Below, piece by piece: positions 55,946 to 64,000 of a DNA stretch of 64,000 nt. Origin of the DNA: Chitinimonas prasina (GTDB lineage Bacteria; Pseudomonadota; Gammaproteobacteria; Burkholderiales; Chitinimonadaceae). The stretch spans positions 1 through 64,000 of the forward strand of contig NZ_BSOG01000007.1 in assembly GCF_030160395.1 (NCBI RefSeq), given 5' to 3'. Positions within the stretch are counted from its first letter, which is position 1. Each line of letters begins with the position of its first letter. The notes beneath the pieces are model-generated. The model ran no database searches, was not told where the DNA came from, and saw only the letters and a program-made list of their open reading frames with translations. A program made the translations under genes and the position numbers.

Positions 55946-57034
55946 TCAATGCTTTGCGCCCAGTGCCCGTGCGAGGCTCAGGCGGGCAGTGGTGGCCTGC
56001 TGGTCTTCCTGGTGCTCCAGCCAACCACCCAGGTGGGGCGCCAGGATACGGGCCAGGGCAATGATCCAATCAGGTTCGGCGTTGAGCGCCGGGATGTAGC
56101 GGTACTGGCCGCCACCTGCGGTCAGGAAGGTCTCCTTGCCCTCCATGGCGATTTCTTCCAGGGTTTCCAGGCAGTCGGCCACAAAACCAGGGCAGATCAC
56201 ATCGAGCTTGCCGGTCTTGCGCGTGCCGAGTTGCTGCAGTACCTCGCTGGTATAGGGCTTGAGCCATTCAGTGCGGCCGAAGCGCGACTGGAAGGCGACG
56301 GTGTACTGATCCTTGTTCAGACCAAGCCGCTCAGCCAGCAGGCGGCCTGTCTTATGGCACTGGCAATGGTAGGGGTCGCCTTTATCCAGGCTGAAGCGAG
56401 GAATGCCGTGGAAGCTCATCACCAGGTGATCGCCACGACCCTGCTGGGCCCAGTGGCTCTGTACCCGTCGCGCCAGCGTGTCAATATAGGCCGGGCTGTC
56501 GTGGAACTGCTTGACGATGCGCAGCTCGGGCGGGTTGCGCAAGGCCTTGATGGCGTCGGCCAGCGCGTCCATGGCGCTGCCGCTGCTGGAGGCGGCGTAC
56601 TGGGGGTAGAGCGGAACGGCCAGTACCCGATCACAGCCAGCGGCCTTCAGTGCCATCAGCTTGTCGGCCACACTGGGCTGGCCATAGCGCATGGCCCATT
56701 CCACTACCACCTGTTGCCCTGCGTCGCCCATATAGCCTTGCAGCAGCTTGGCCTGTTGGCGTGTGTAGATCGCCAGGGGAGAGCCGTCACGTGTCCAGAT
56801 GCTGGCATATTTGGCGGCCGATTGTTTGGGTCGGGTATTGAGAATGATGCCGTTGAGGATGAACCACCAGGCCAGCCTGGGTATCTCCACCACCCGTGGG
56901 TCGGACAGGAACTGCTTGAGGTAGGGCCGCACCGCAGCAGCAGTTGGGGCCGCCGGCGTACCCAGGTTGATCAGCAGTATGCCGAGGCGACGGGGCTGGT
57001 CATGGCGGAATTCGGGTTCAGTCAGATAGGGCAT
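55946..57034 (-). CDS. hemH: Ferrochelatase
   Basis: A 362-residue enzyme that inserts Fe2+ into protoporphyrin IX at the end of haem synthesis. The catalytic His is H209 in SFHGIP, followed by GDPYHCQC (with non-cluster Cys residues), and ETLEEI near the C-terminus holds the acidic iron-relay residues. LLINLGTPAAP opens the domain. Slightly longer than E. coli HemH (320), with about 15 extra residues at each end. Its ribosome-binding site is not obvious. Convergent with the secreted-protein gene. Confidence 0.95.
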   Translation of the reverse strand: MPYLTEPEFRHDQPRRLGILLINLGTPAAPTAAAVRPYLKQFLSDPRVVEIPRLAWWFILNGIILNTRPKQSAAKYASIWTRDGSPLAIYTRQQAKLLQGYMGDAGQQVVVEWAMRYGQPSVADKLMALKAAGCDRVLAVPLYPQYAASSSGSAMDALADAIKALRNPPELRIVKQFHDSPAYIDTLARRVQSHWAQQGRGDHLVMSFHGIPRFSLDKGDPYHCQCHKTGRLLAERLGLNKDQYTVAFQSRFGRTEWLKPYTSEVLQQLGTRKTGKLDVICPGFVADCLETLEEIAMEGKETFLTAGGGQYRYIPALNAEPDWIIALARILAPHLGGWLEHQEDQQATTARLSLARALGAKH

Positions 57035-57210
57035 GGTTTTGTCGCGTATTTGTCCAAGACGGGATCGCTGGTCACCATGATAGCGCCAAGCGCTGCAGTC
57101 GGGGCGGGCGAGTATGGCATCTGGTTCTTACCTGAGCTCCCCGGTTCCCCGCTGGCGGACGGTGTGGCTAGTTCAAAGGAGAGCCGCGGCTGCAGTTGCT
57201 GCAATAGTCA

Positions 57211-57231
57211 GCACCTGGGTTACCCGGGCGC
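57211..57231. repeat. Imperfect hairpin related to 50611
   Basis: GCACCTGGG/CCCGGGCGC with one wobble and one mismatch, loop TTA. Same arrangement and flanks (following CTT) as the hairpin at 50611-50631. Lies between divergent hemH and the beta-grasp gene. Confidence 0.45.
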
Positions 57232-57299
57232 TTGAGTTGGTCGCGTCGTGCCTACGCTGGCTGTAAGTCCAAAATAGGCTCTTAGTCTATAAAGTGGAC

Positions 57300-57563
57300 A
57301 TGCCCAAACTAGCCTTCACCCCGCATCTGCGCCGCCATGCACCGCCCGCTGCCTTGACGGTGTCGGCAGACACGCCGCGTGCCGCGCTGGAATTGATATT
57401 CAGGGAGTATCCGCAGCTACGTGGCTATGTGCTGGATGAGCAAGGTAGCTTGCGCAAGCATGTGGCCCTGTTTATCGATGGCGAGCTGCGTCGCGACGCG
57501 CTGGACAGCACCGTGGCGGATGACGCTGAAATCTATGTAATGCAAGCCCTCTCGGGAGGATGA
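57300..57563 (+). CDS. MoaD/ThiS-like beta-grasp protein
   Basis: An 87-residue ubiquitin-fold protein ending in Gly-Gly (residues 86-87, LSGG), the feature that E1-like enzymes adenylate in sulfur carriers. It has the family pattern of a middle helix (PRAALELIFREYP, 26-38), LRKHVALFIDGEL (51-63) and DDAEIYVMQALSGG at the end. No moa or thi genes are adjacent, so a molybdopterin or thiamin role is unlikely. GTG 57294 is an alternative start. It overlaps functionally with the next gene: GGAGG for the propeller gene is within its last codons and there is a one-base gap. Confidence 0.8.
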   Translation: MPKLAFTPHLRRHAPPAALTVSADTPRAALELIFREYPQLRGYVLDEQGSLRKHVALFIDGELRRDALDSTVADDAEIYVMQALSGG

Positions 57564-57564
57564 G

Positions 57565-58626
57565 ATGCAGGACACGCTCTTGATAGGCAGCCGCAAAGGC
57601 CTGCTGGTTTACCGCAGGGGGACGGACGGCTGGCAGTTGCTGGGCCAGCATTTTCTGGGTACGGCAGTGTCGGCGGTGCTGGCCACGGGCGGGCGCTGGT
57701 ATGCGGCGCTGCAGGATGGCCACTTCGGCCCCAAGCTGCATGCCAGTGATGATGGCGGCGCCAACTGGACCGAGCTGGAAATGCCGGCCTTTGCTACGGG
57801 GATGGAAGGCGCGCCTGTGCTGGAGTTGATCTGGACGCTAGTGGCTGGCCTGGACGGTACGCTATGGGCAGGTGGCATACCGGCGGGCCTGTTCCGTTCT
57901 ACCGATGCTGGGCGTAGCTGGAGCTTGGTGGAAAGCCTGTGGCAGCGACCCGAGCGGGCCAAATGGTTTGGCGGTGGGTATGACCACCCCGGCATCCATT
58001 CCATCCTGGTTGACCCGCGTGACCCGGACTGGCTGGTGGTGGGCATCTCCTGCGGTGGTGTCTTGCGTAGCCGCGATGCTGGGCGCAGTTGGGAAAACGC
58101 CAGTACCGGCTTATGGGCGGCTTATATGCCGCCCGAATCCAAGGAAGACCCCGATATACAGGACACCCACAGACTGGCGCAGTGCCGCGCGGTGCCCCAA
58201 ACGGTCTGGTGCCAGCATCACAACGGCCAGTTTGTCACGCAGGATGATCTGGGCAAGTGGGAGGAAATATGGCCTGCCGAGCCGCTGTCCAATTTCGGCT
58301 TTGCCGTGGCGGCCCACCCGCTTGATCCACACACTGCCTGGTTTGTTCCGGCGGCGGCTGATGACCGTCGGATACCGCTGGAAGGCGACTTCTATGTGCT
58401 GCGTACCCGCGATGGCGGTCGTCACTTTGACAGGCTTAATCTGGGTTTGCCAGCTGCACCGGCTTTCCATCTGGTTTATCGGCATGGTTTGGCGGTGGAC
58501 GATCAGGGCCTGCGGCTGGCCATGGCATCCACCACCGGTTCGCTATGGCTGAGTGAGGATGCGGGCGAGAGCTGGCTGAGGCTGTCGGCCGAGCTGCCGC
58601 CTATAGCCTGTGTGAGTTTTGCTTGA
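57565..58626 (+). CDS. Asp-box beta-propeller protein (sialidase/sortilin-like)
   Basis: A 353-residue cytosolic-looking protein (no signal peptide) with at least five Asp-box repeats: S61DDGGANW, S112TDAGRSW, S169RDAGRSW, T281RDGGRHF and S330EDAGESW. These form turns in the blades of a propeller, as in sialidases and VPS10 domains. A conserved-looking YDHPGIHSI at 139-147 and PPESKEDPDIQD near 190 are not sialidase catalytic motifs; no clear Arg triad or catalytic Tyr/Glu pair was seen. Coupled to the upstream beta-grasp gene. I recall this pairing from other proteobacteria, where function is unknown. Confidence 0.82.
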   Translation: MQDTLLIGSRKGLLVYRRGTDGWQLLGQHFLGTAVSAVLATGGRWYAALQDGHFGPKLHASDDGGANWTELEMPAFATGMEGAPVLELIWTLVAGLDGTLWAGGIPAGLFRSTDAGRSWSLVESLWQRPERAKWFGGGYDHPGIHSILVDPRDPDWLVVGISCGGVLRSRDAGRSWENASTGLWAAYMPPESKEDPDIQDTHRLAQCRAVPQTVWCQHHNGQFVTQDDLGKWEEIWPAEPLSNFGFAVAAHPLDPHTAWFVPAAADDRRIPLEGDFYVLRTRDGGRHFDRLNLGLPAAPAFHLVYRHGLAVDDQGLRLAMASTTGSLWLSEDAGESWLRLSAELPPIACVSFA

Positions 58627-58680
58627 GAGCCTGCATGTAGTGTTCAAACAATGCAGGGTGCAAACGTGCCGCGCAGGGCC

Positions 58681-58756
58681 CCCGGGTGTTGGCCCTTTGA
58701 GGTAACTCAGGCCGCGGTGCCACCTTGATTGACTCCCACCCCTGCACTCGCCCGCA
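58681..58756. repeat. Dispersed intergenic element, copy B
   Basis: See copy A at 50623. CCCGGGTG at 58681, 20-base core at 58724-58743 and CGCCCGCA at 58749-58756. It lies between the propeller gene and the convergent YHYH gene. Confidence 0.55.
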
Positions 58757-58787
58757 ACCGATCTGGGAGGGACTGATGCTCAGGCGA

Positions 58788-60005
58788 CTACCTTACCCGG
58801 TTGCCGCGGAAGCAGCCTAGGGTATAGGGGTACTCCCAGGTGGCATGGTAGTGATACAGGCTGCGCTGCTGGCCGTCCCAGTCCAGCGTGTGGGTGTGAC
58901 CGTGGCACTCGTCCAGGTCGGCATTGGTGAGTAGTTTGCCGCCCTCGCCATAGCGGCCATAGATGCCGAAGCCGTCATAGGCATAGCCGACCAGCGGCGA
59001 GTGCTCGGAGGGTTCTGACTTCTCGGCAATGCAGGTGCTGATGTTGTGATAGTGGTAGCTGCCGTTGCGTTCGGGATGGCCTTGGCAACGATCCTGCACC
59101 TCGTGTGCCACTGCATCGCGGTTCTCGCCGTCGAGTCCATTGAAGATCACCACGCCGCTGGTAAGGATGCCGATGGCGCCCCCAGGCAGGCAACTGCTGC
59201 TTGCTGCCAACTGAGGTAGGGCCGGCAGGGTCAGGCTGACGGTTTGGCCCCTGATGCTGTTGGGGTTGCGGTCATACTGGTAGGCCGGATCACTACTGGC
59301 AATGGGATAGCTGCCCGTGGTGTGGCCGGGTAGGCCATTGCCGCTGAGGATACGACTGCTGCCACTGACGACGGCGCTGAAACTGCCGCTCCAGGGTACC
59401 GAGCCGATGACCGACAGCTTGGCGGTCAGGTCATAGGTGCCATCGCCGCGTATCCACGGGCCTGCCTGGCTGGCGCCGCCCCCACCGCCAGTGGTCGTGC
59501 AGGCCCAGATGCTGCCTCGGGTAGGGCTGCTGCTGATCTTGCCGTCGCCCATGGGCAAGCGGGTGACATCGACCGCGGCGGATAGTCCGGCCGAGCCGGC
59601 CGGCGTGACCGTGTGTACTTTGCGCAAGTGACCGGGGGTGTTGTTAAAGGCGGCTACGCTGCTGCCATAGCCCAGGTACACCTCCAGGCCTGGCAGGCTG
59701 GTTAGATCCAGGCCTTGGTTGATATCGATGGCATTGACGGGGCCGAGTGTGAGGCTGGGTACCGCTACCGGGTAGCTGCCTTCGAAAGCCTGCCAGCCGC
59801 CGCTTGCATTACGCAGAAACCACTGTCCACCATAGAGCGCGCCCAGCCAGACCTGGGTGGTGCTGCCTATCTCCGCCTCGTCCGGCACGATGATGGCGCT
59901 CAGATAGGTGTCTGAGACCTGATTGGTATCAATATTGTGGGCCTGGACGGTCAGTCCGGCGCTGACCAGACAAACCAGCAGGCGGGGCAGGTGTGCGAGC
60001 GGCAT
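58788..60005 (-). CDS. Secreted YHYH-domain protein
   Basis: A 405-residue exported protein. Signal peptide in the first 21 residues (PRLLVCLVSAGLTVQA). The C-terminal half carries the YHYH domain: GSYHYHN, then a second H-rich stretch ECHGHTHTLDW and LYHYHATWEYPYTLGC, with several cysteines. The His clusters suggest metal binding. Between them GYAYDGFGIYG is also typical. Function of the family is not established. ATG 60005 has GGAGG nine bases upstream; an earlier ATG at 60020 is less likely. Not in an operon. Confidence 0.85.
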   Translation of the reverse strand: MPLAHLPRLLVCLVSAGLTVQAHNIDTNQVSDTYLSAIIVPDEAEIGSTTQVWLGALYGGQWFLRNASGGWQAFEGSYPVAVPSLTLGPVNAIDINQGLDLTSLPGLEVYLGYGSSVAAFNNTPGHLRKVHTVTPAGSAGLSAAVDVTRLPMGDGKISSSPTRGSIWACTTTGGGGGASQAGPWIRGDGTYDLTAKLSVIGSVPWSGSFSAVVSGSSRILSGNGLPGHTTGSYPIASSDPAYQYDRNPNSIRGQTVSLTLPALPQLAASSSCLPGGAIGILTSGVVIFNGLDGENRDAVAHEVQDRCQGHPERNGSYHYHNISTCIAEKSEPSEHSPLVGYAYDGFGIYGRYGEGGKLLTNADLDECHGHTHTLDWDGQQRSLYHYHATWEYPYTLGCFRGNRVR

Positions 60006-60101
60006 AGCGGCGTCCTCCATGATGTAGTCCCAGACTCTAAGCACCAAATGTGGGGCAACTATGGAGAGCAGGCACAGCTCGAACTAGGGTCACAGGGAAG
60101 G

Positions 60102-61109
60102 TCAGGCGACCTGCCTACGTGCCCTGACCAGCAGGAACAGAAAGAAGGGGGCGCCCACCACGCTGAGTACCGCGCCTATGGGCAGTTCGGACGGTACCAC
60201 CACGGTACGGGCCAGCCAGTCGGCGACCAGCAGGCAGGCTGCACCCAGCAGTGCTGAGCCAGGCAGCAGGTGGCGGTGACTCGGGCCCAGCAGCAGCCGC
60301 GCCAGATGGGGGGCGATAAGGCCGACGAAGCCCAGGGCGCCGCAGACCGAGACCGTCAGCGCGACGGTCAGCGCACTCAGCGTCACCAGGCGACGGCGCA
60401 GGCCGGTCAGCTCATAGCCTAAGTGCCAGGCTTCACGCTCGCCCAGCAGCAAGGCATCCAGCGCGCGATATTCGCGCCACATCAGCGCCAGGCAGATGCC
60501 CAGCACCGGCAGCAGCCAGGCCAGCTGCATCCAGCCGGCACCCGCCAGGCTGCCCAGCGCCCACAGGGTGCTGCCGCGTAATGCTGTCTCATCGGCCAGA
60601 TAGGTCAGCAGTGACAGGCCGCCGCCGGCCAGTGCATTGATGGCGACCCCGGCCAGCAGCAGACGGCCGGCATCCTGCCCCCGGCCAATGGCCCAGGCCA
60701 GCCAGGTGGCCATCAGGCTACCGGCAAAGGCGGCGGGGGCAACGGCCATGCCCGGCAGCATGACACGCGCCAGGGTGGCGGCCAGGGCCGCGCCGCTGGA
60801 GGCACCAATCAGGCCGGGCTCAGCCAGGGGATTGCGAAACACCGCTTGCAGCACGCAGCCTGCCACGGCGAGGGACGCGCCCACTGCCAGCGCCAGGAGG
60901 ATGCGTGGCAGCCGGACATCCAGCAGTACGCTCTGCCAAGTTTGCCGCAGGTCGTCGCTGGCGCGGCTCCACAACAGGGCGGGAATCTCGCTCACCGGGA
61001 TGTCGATGGCGCCGCTGCCGGCAGCCAGCAGGGCCAGCAATACCAGCGCCAGCGCGCCCAGGGCCAGGGCCTTGGGTGCGCGCCGGGAGGGAAGGGGGAG
61101 GTAGGACAT
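60102..61109 (-). CDS. FecCD/BtuC-type ABC permease
   Basis: A 335-residue permease with about nine to ten membrane helices. Family signatures: [37 protein letters not shown] (abridged; about residues 68-104), and [16 protein letters not shown] with the coupling-helix region (about 265-280). It belongs to iron-siderophore, haem or B12 importers; with hemH nearby, haem or iron is plausible, but neither ATPase nor binding-protein gene is seen next to it. There are 95 bases to the YHYH gene in the same direction. Confidence 0.9.
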   Translation of the reverse strand: MSYLPLPSRRAPKALALGALALVLLALLAAGSGAIDIPVSEIPALLWSRASDDLRQTWQSVLLDVRLPRILLALAVGASLAVAGCVLQAVFRNPLAEPGLIGASSGAALAATLARVMLPGMAVAPAAFAGSLMATWLAWAIGRGQDAGRLLLAGVAINALAGGGLSLLTYLADETALRGSTLWALGSLAGAGWMQLAWLLPVLGICLALMWREYRALDALLLGEREAWHLGYELTGLRRRLVTLSALTVALTVSVCGALGFVGLIAPHLARLLLGPSHRHLLPGSALLGAACLLVADWLARTVVVPSELPIGAVLSVVGAPFFLFLLVRARRQVA

Positions 61110-61197
61110 GGGGCGATGTTACCTGCCCGGCCCAATAACCGTCATGCCGGCTATGCATCAGGCTGCTGCCCGACACTGGCGATTGCAGATTTGCCCG

Positions 61198-61203
61198 TAT
61201 AAT
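61198..61203 (+). promoter_or_regulatory. Perfect TATAAT -10 element of valS
   Basis: TATAAT 34 bases before the valS start codon. The -35 is weak (ACTGGC with 17-base spacing). Confidence 0.5.
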
Positions 61204-61236
61204 CGGCACCTTCCGCAACGCAGACAGATTCGCATC

Positions 61237-64000
61237 ATGGAACTCGCCAAGAGCTTCGAACCCGGTGACATTGAGCGCCGCTGGTACCAAACCTGGGAAC
61301 AGGCCGGCTATTTCAAGCCGAGCATGGACACATCGGTCCCGTCCTTCAGCATCCAGCTGCCGCCGCCCAATATCACCGGCACGCTGCACATGGGCCATGC
61401 TTTCAACCAGACCATCATGGATGGCCTGACCCGCTACTACCGCATGCAAGGCCACAACACCCTGTGGCTGCCGGGTACCGACCACGCCGGCATTGCCACC
61501 CAGATTGTGGTGGAGCGCCAGTTGGCCGAACAGAAAGTCAACCGCCACGACCTGGGCCGCGAAGCCTTTGTCGGCAAGATATGGGAGTGGAAGGAGAAAT
61601 CCGGCGGCACCATTACCAGCCAGATGCGCCGCATGGGCTGCTCGGTGGATTGGTCGCGTGAATACTTCACCATGGATGGTGCGCGCTCCGAAACCGTGAC
61701 CGAGGTGTTTGTCCGCCTGTTCGAGCAGGGCTTGATCTATCGCGGCAAGCGGCTGGTGAACTGGGATCCGGTGCTGGGTACCTCGGTGTCGGATCTGGAA
61801 GTCGAGAACACCGAAGAAGACGGCCATCTGTGGCATATCCGCTACCCGCTGGTGGACGGCAGCGGCCACCTGACCGTGGCGACCACCCGGCCTGAAACCA
61901 TGCTGGGTGACGTAGCCCTGATGGTGCACCCGGAGGATGAGCGCTATACCGCCCTGGTGGGCAAGCGGGTGCGCCTGCCCCTGTGCGATCGTGACATCCC
62001 GGTGATTGCCGACGAATACGTGGACAAGGAGTTCGGTACCGGCGTGGTGAAGGTGACCCCGGCACACGACCCCAATGACTATCAGGTCGGCAAGCGTCAC
62101 GGCTTCCCCTTGATCAATGTGATGTCGCTGACCGCCCATATCCTGGATGAGGCGCAGCTGTTCGGCTTTGATGGCAGCGTGCAGGGCAGCATCCCGCTGC
62201 CGGCCGGCTATGCCGGCAAGGAGCGCTATGTGGCCCGCAAGGCCATCGTGGCCGACCTGGAGACCCAGGGTTTGCTGGAATCAGTGAAGCCGCACAAGCT
62301 GATGGTGCCCCGTGGCGACCGTACCGGTTCGGTGCTGGAGCCCATGCTGACCGACCAGTGGTTCATGGCCATGACACGGGTGGGTGAGGGTGATCCGACC
62401 GGCAAGAGCATTGCCGAGAAGTCGATCGAGGCGGTGGAAAGCGGCCAGGTCCGGTTTATCCCCGAGAACTGGGTCAATACCTACAACCAGTGGATGAAGA
62501 ATATCCAGGACTGGTGCATCAGCCGCCAGCTGTGGTGGGGGCATCAGATCCCTGCCTGGTATGACGAGCAAGGCAATGTCTATGTGGCCCGCAACGAGGC
62601 GGATGCCGTCCGTCAGGCCGGTGGCAAGGTGCTGCGCCGCGACGATGATGTGCTCGACACCTGGTTCAGCTCGGCCCTGGTGCCGTTCAGCACCCTGGGC
62701 TGGACCGGCGACGCCGAGCAGGATGCCGCCAACCCGGCCCTGAATGCCTTTGTACCGTCCGGTGTACTGGTGACCGGCTATGAAATCATCTTCTTCTGGG
62801 TTGCCCGGATGATCATGATGAGTACCCATTTCATGGGCCGCGTACCGTTCAAGGATGTCTACATCCACGGCATCGTGCGTGACCATGAAGGCAAGAAGAT
62901 GTCGAAGTCGGAAGGCAACGTCATCGACCCGGTCGACCTGATAGACGGCATTGCTTTGCCTGAGCTGGTGGGCAAGCGCACCACCGGCCTGCGCCGGCCT
63001 GAGAAGGCCCCGCAGATTGCCAAGGCCACCGAGAAGCTGTTCCCCGAGGGCATACCGGCCTACGGTACCGACGCATTGCGTTTCACCATGGCCAGCTATG
63101 CCACCCTGGGCCGCAATGTGAACTTCGATTTCAAGCGTGCCGAAGGCTACCGCAACTTCTGCAACAAGCTGTGGAACGCCACCCGCTTTGTGCTGATGAA
63201 CGTGGAAGGCCAGGATACCGGCCAGGATGAAAGCCTGCCGCTGAGTTACAGCTTCATCGACAAGTGGATCATCGGCGAGCTGCAGAAGACCGAAATGGCG
63301 GTGAAAGAGGCGCTGGATACCTATCGTTTCGACCTGGCTGCGCAGGCCATCTATGAGTTTGTCTGGAATGCCTATTGTGACTGGTATCTGGAACTGGCCA
63401 AGGTGCAGATACAGCAAGGTGATGAGGCACAGCAGCGCGCCACGCGCCGCACTCTGGTCCGGGTATTGGAAGTGGCCTTGCGGTTGGCTCACCCCATCAT
63501 CCCCTTCATTACCGAAGAGCTGTGGCAGACCGTAGCACCGTTTGCCAATGCGAAGAAGACCGAGTCGCTGATGCTGGCGGCCTGGCCACTGGCGCAGGTC
63601 GAGAAGATAGACGAGCAGGCCAACAGTCGTATGGCCCAGTTCCAGGCCTTGACCATGGCGGCCCGTACCCTGCGCAGCGAGATGAGCCTGTCGCCGTCGC
63701 AACGGGTGCCCTTGTTCCTGGAAGGGACTGCGGCCGAGCTGGCCGAGTTCGGTCCTTACCTGACCTTGCTGTGTCGCCTCAGCGAGGTGCAGGTGGTGGC
63801 GCAGTTGCCGGCCGACGATGCACCGGTACAGGTAGTCGGCGGCACCCGCCTGATGCTCAAGGTCGAGATAGACCGCGAGGCCGAAAGGGCGCGTTTGAGC
63901 AAGGAAGTGGCGCGGCTGGATGGTGAAATTGCCAAGGCCAATGCCAAGCTGGCCAACCCGGCCTTTGCCGACAAGGCACCGGCAGCCGTGGTGGAGCAGG
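61237..64000 (+). CDS. valS: Valyl-tRNA synthetase (3' end cut by window)
   Basis: A class Ia aminoacyl-tRNA synthetase, read for 921 codons up to the window edge. Starts [17 protein letters not shown]; the HIGH-type motif is HMGH at 51-54 and KMSKS is at 554-558 ([10 protein letters not shown]). The editing domain (about 190-340) and anticodon-binding domain follow, with the start of the C-terminal coiled coil at the end. E. coli ValS has 951 residues, so about 30 residues lie beyond the window. Divergent from the FecCD permease gene. Confidence 0.97.
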   Translation, partial: MELAKSFEPGDIERRWYQTWEQAGYFKPSMDTSVPSFSIQLPPPNITGTLHMGHAFNQTIMDGLTRYYRMQGHNTLWLPGTDHAGIATQIVVERQLAEQKVNRHDLGREAFVGKIWEWKEKSGGTITSQMRRMGCSVDWSREYFTMDGARSETVTEVFVRLFEQGLIYRGKRLVNWDPVLGTSVSDLEVENTEEDGHLWHIRYPLVDGSGHLTVATTRPETMLGDVALMVHPEDERYTALVGKRVRLPLCDRDIPVIADEYVDKEFGTGVVKVTPAHDPNDYQVGKRHGFPLINVMSLTAHILDEAQLFGFDGSVQGSIPLPAGYAGKERYVARKAIVADLETQGLLESVKPHKLMVPRGDRTGSVLEPMLTDQWFMAMTRVGEGDPTGKSIAEKSIEAVESGQVRFIPENWVNTYNQWMKNIQDWCISRQLWWGHQIPAWYDEQGNVYVARNEADAVRQAGGKVLRRDDDVLDTWFSSALVPFSTLGWTGDAEQDAANPALNAFVPSGVLVTGYEIIFFWVARMIMMSTHFMGRVPFKDVYIHGIVRDHEGKKMSKSEGNVIDPVDLIDGIALPELVGKRTTGLRRPEKAPQIAKATEKLFPEGIPAYGTDALRFTMASYATLGRNVNFDFKRAEGYRNFCNKLWNATRFVLMNVEGQDTGQDESLPLSYSFIDKWIIGELQKTEMAVKEALDTYRFDLAAQAIYEFVWNAYCDWYLELAKVQIQQGDEAQQRATRRTLVRVLEVALRLAHPIIPFITEELWQTVAPFANAKKTESLMLAAWPLAQVEKIDEQANSRMAQFQALTMAARTLRSEMSLSPSQRVPLFLEGTAAELAEFGPYLTLLCRLSEVQVVAQLPADDAPVQVVGGTRLMLKVEIDREAERARLSKEVARLDGEIAKANAKLANPAFADKAPAAVVEQ

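Noticed and set aside
57022-57204. Small frame upstream of hemH.
   Set aside because: Overlaps the hemH start on the same strand in another frame and has no conserved features.

Overview
The window is a chromosomal segment of a GC-rich Gram-negative bacterium, most likely a betaproteobacterium. By-eye resemblance of proteins such as the cold-shock protein, Pnp, RluE/AceK and DesA points to the Neisseriales/Chitinimonas-like side of the class; this placement is inference, not a computed result. Nothing resembles a prophage, integrative element, insertion sequence, CRISPR array, rRNA or tRNA gene. Most genes are conserved housekeeping genes with clean ribosome-binding sites and strong intrinsic terminators. 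The right edge cuts valS.

Layout. 1-1.0 kb: a terminator, an orphan CdiI-like immunity protein and a small membrane protein. 1.2-5.7 kb: a ferritin-like di-iron protein, heptose-1-phosphate adenylyltransferase (rfaE2), an MscS channel, a DesA-type desaturase and a Rid protein, largely envelope and lipid functions. 5.8-13.3 kb: MarC-family protein, rpiA, phoU, ppx, corA (coupled to ppx), an EamA exporter and a CNT nucleoside transporter. 13.4-17.1 kb: rluE-aceK translationally coupled on the minus strand, divergent from icd, so the isocitrate dehydrogenase kinase/phosphatase sits beside its substrate gene. 17.5-20.7 kb: cold-shock gene divergent from clpS-clpA. 20.7-26.1 kb (minus): SDR, dapE, yffB-like, pilU, fadD.

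26.4-35.5 kb: the classic transcription/translation operon rimP-nusA-infB-rbfA-truB-rpsO-pnp, with an attenuator-like hairpin before rimP and terminators on both sides of rpsO. 35.7-44.7 kb: a membrane PAS-GGDEF-EAL protein, acs, an MHS-type transporter, a LysR regulator, a cysteine hydrolase and cbiX. 44.8-45.4 kb: rpmB-rpmG with an almost consensus sigma70 promoter. 45.5-50.6 kb: a periplasmic binding protein, rep helicase and speA. 50.8-61.1 kb is the least conventional part: a small membrane protein, a LysE/RhtB exporter, a MASE1-like hybrid histidine kinase overlapping a secreted six-cysteine protein by 4 nt, hemH, a MoaD/ThiS-like beta-grasp protein coupled to an Asp-box beta-propeller protein, a secreted YHYH protein and a lone FecCD-type permease. 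valS (partial) closes the window.

Most interesting candidates for uncharacterised biology: the hybrid kinase/secreted protein pair (52136-55791), the beta-grasp/Asp-box propeller pair (57300-58626), and two small families of dispersed intergenic repeats (a 59-bp nested palindrome at 55881 with a degenerate copy at 21511; a 76-77-bp element at 50623 and 58681).
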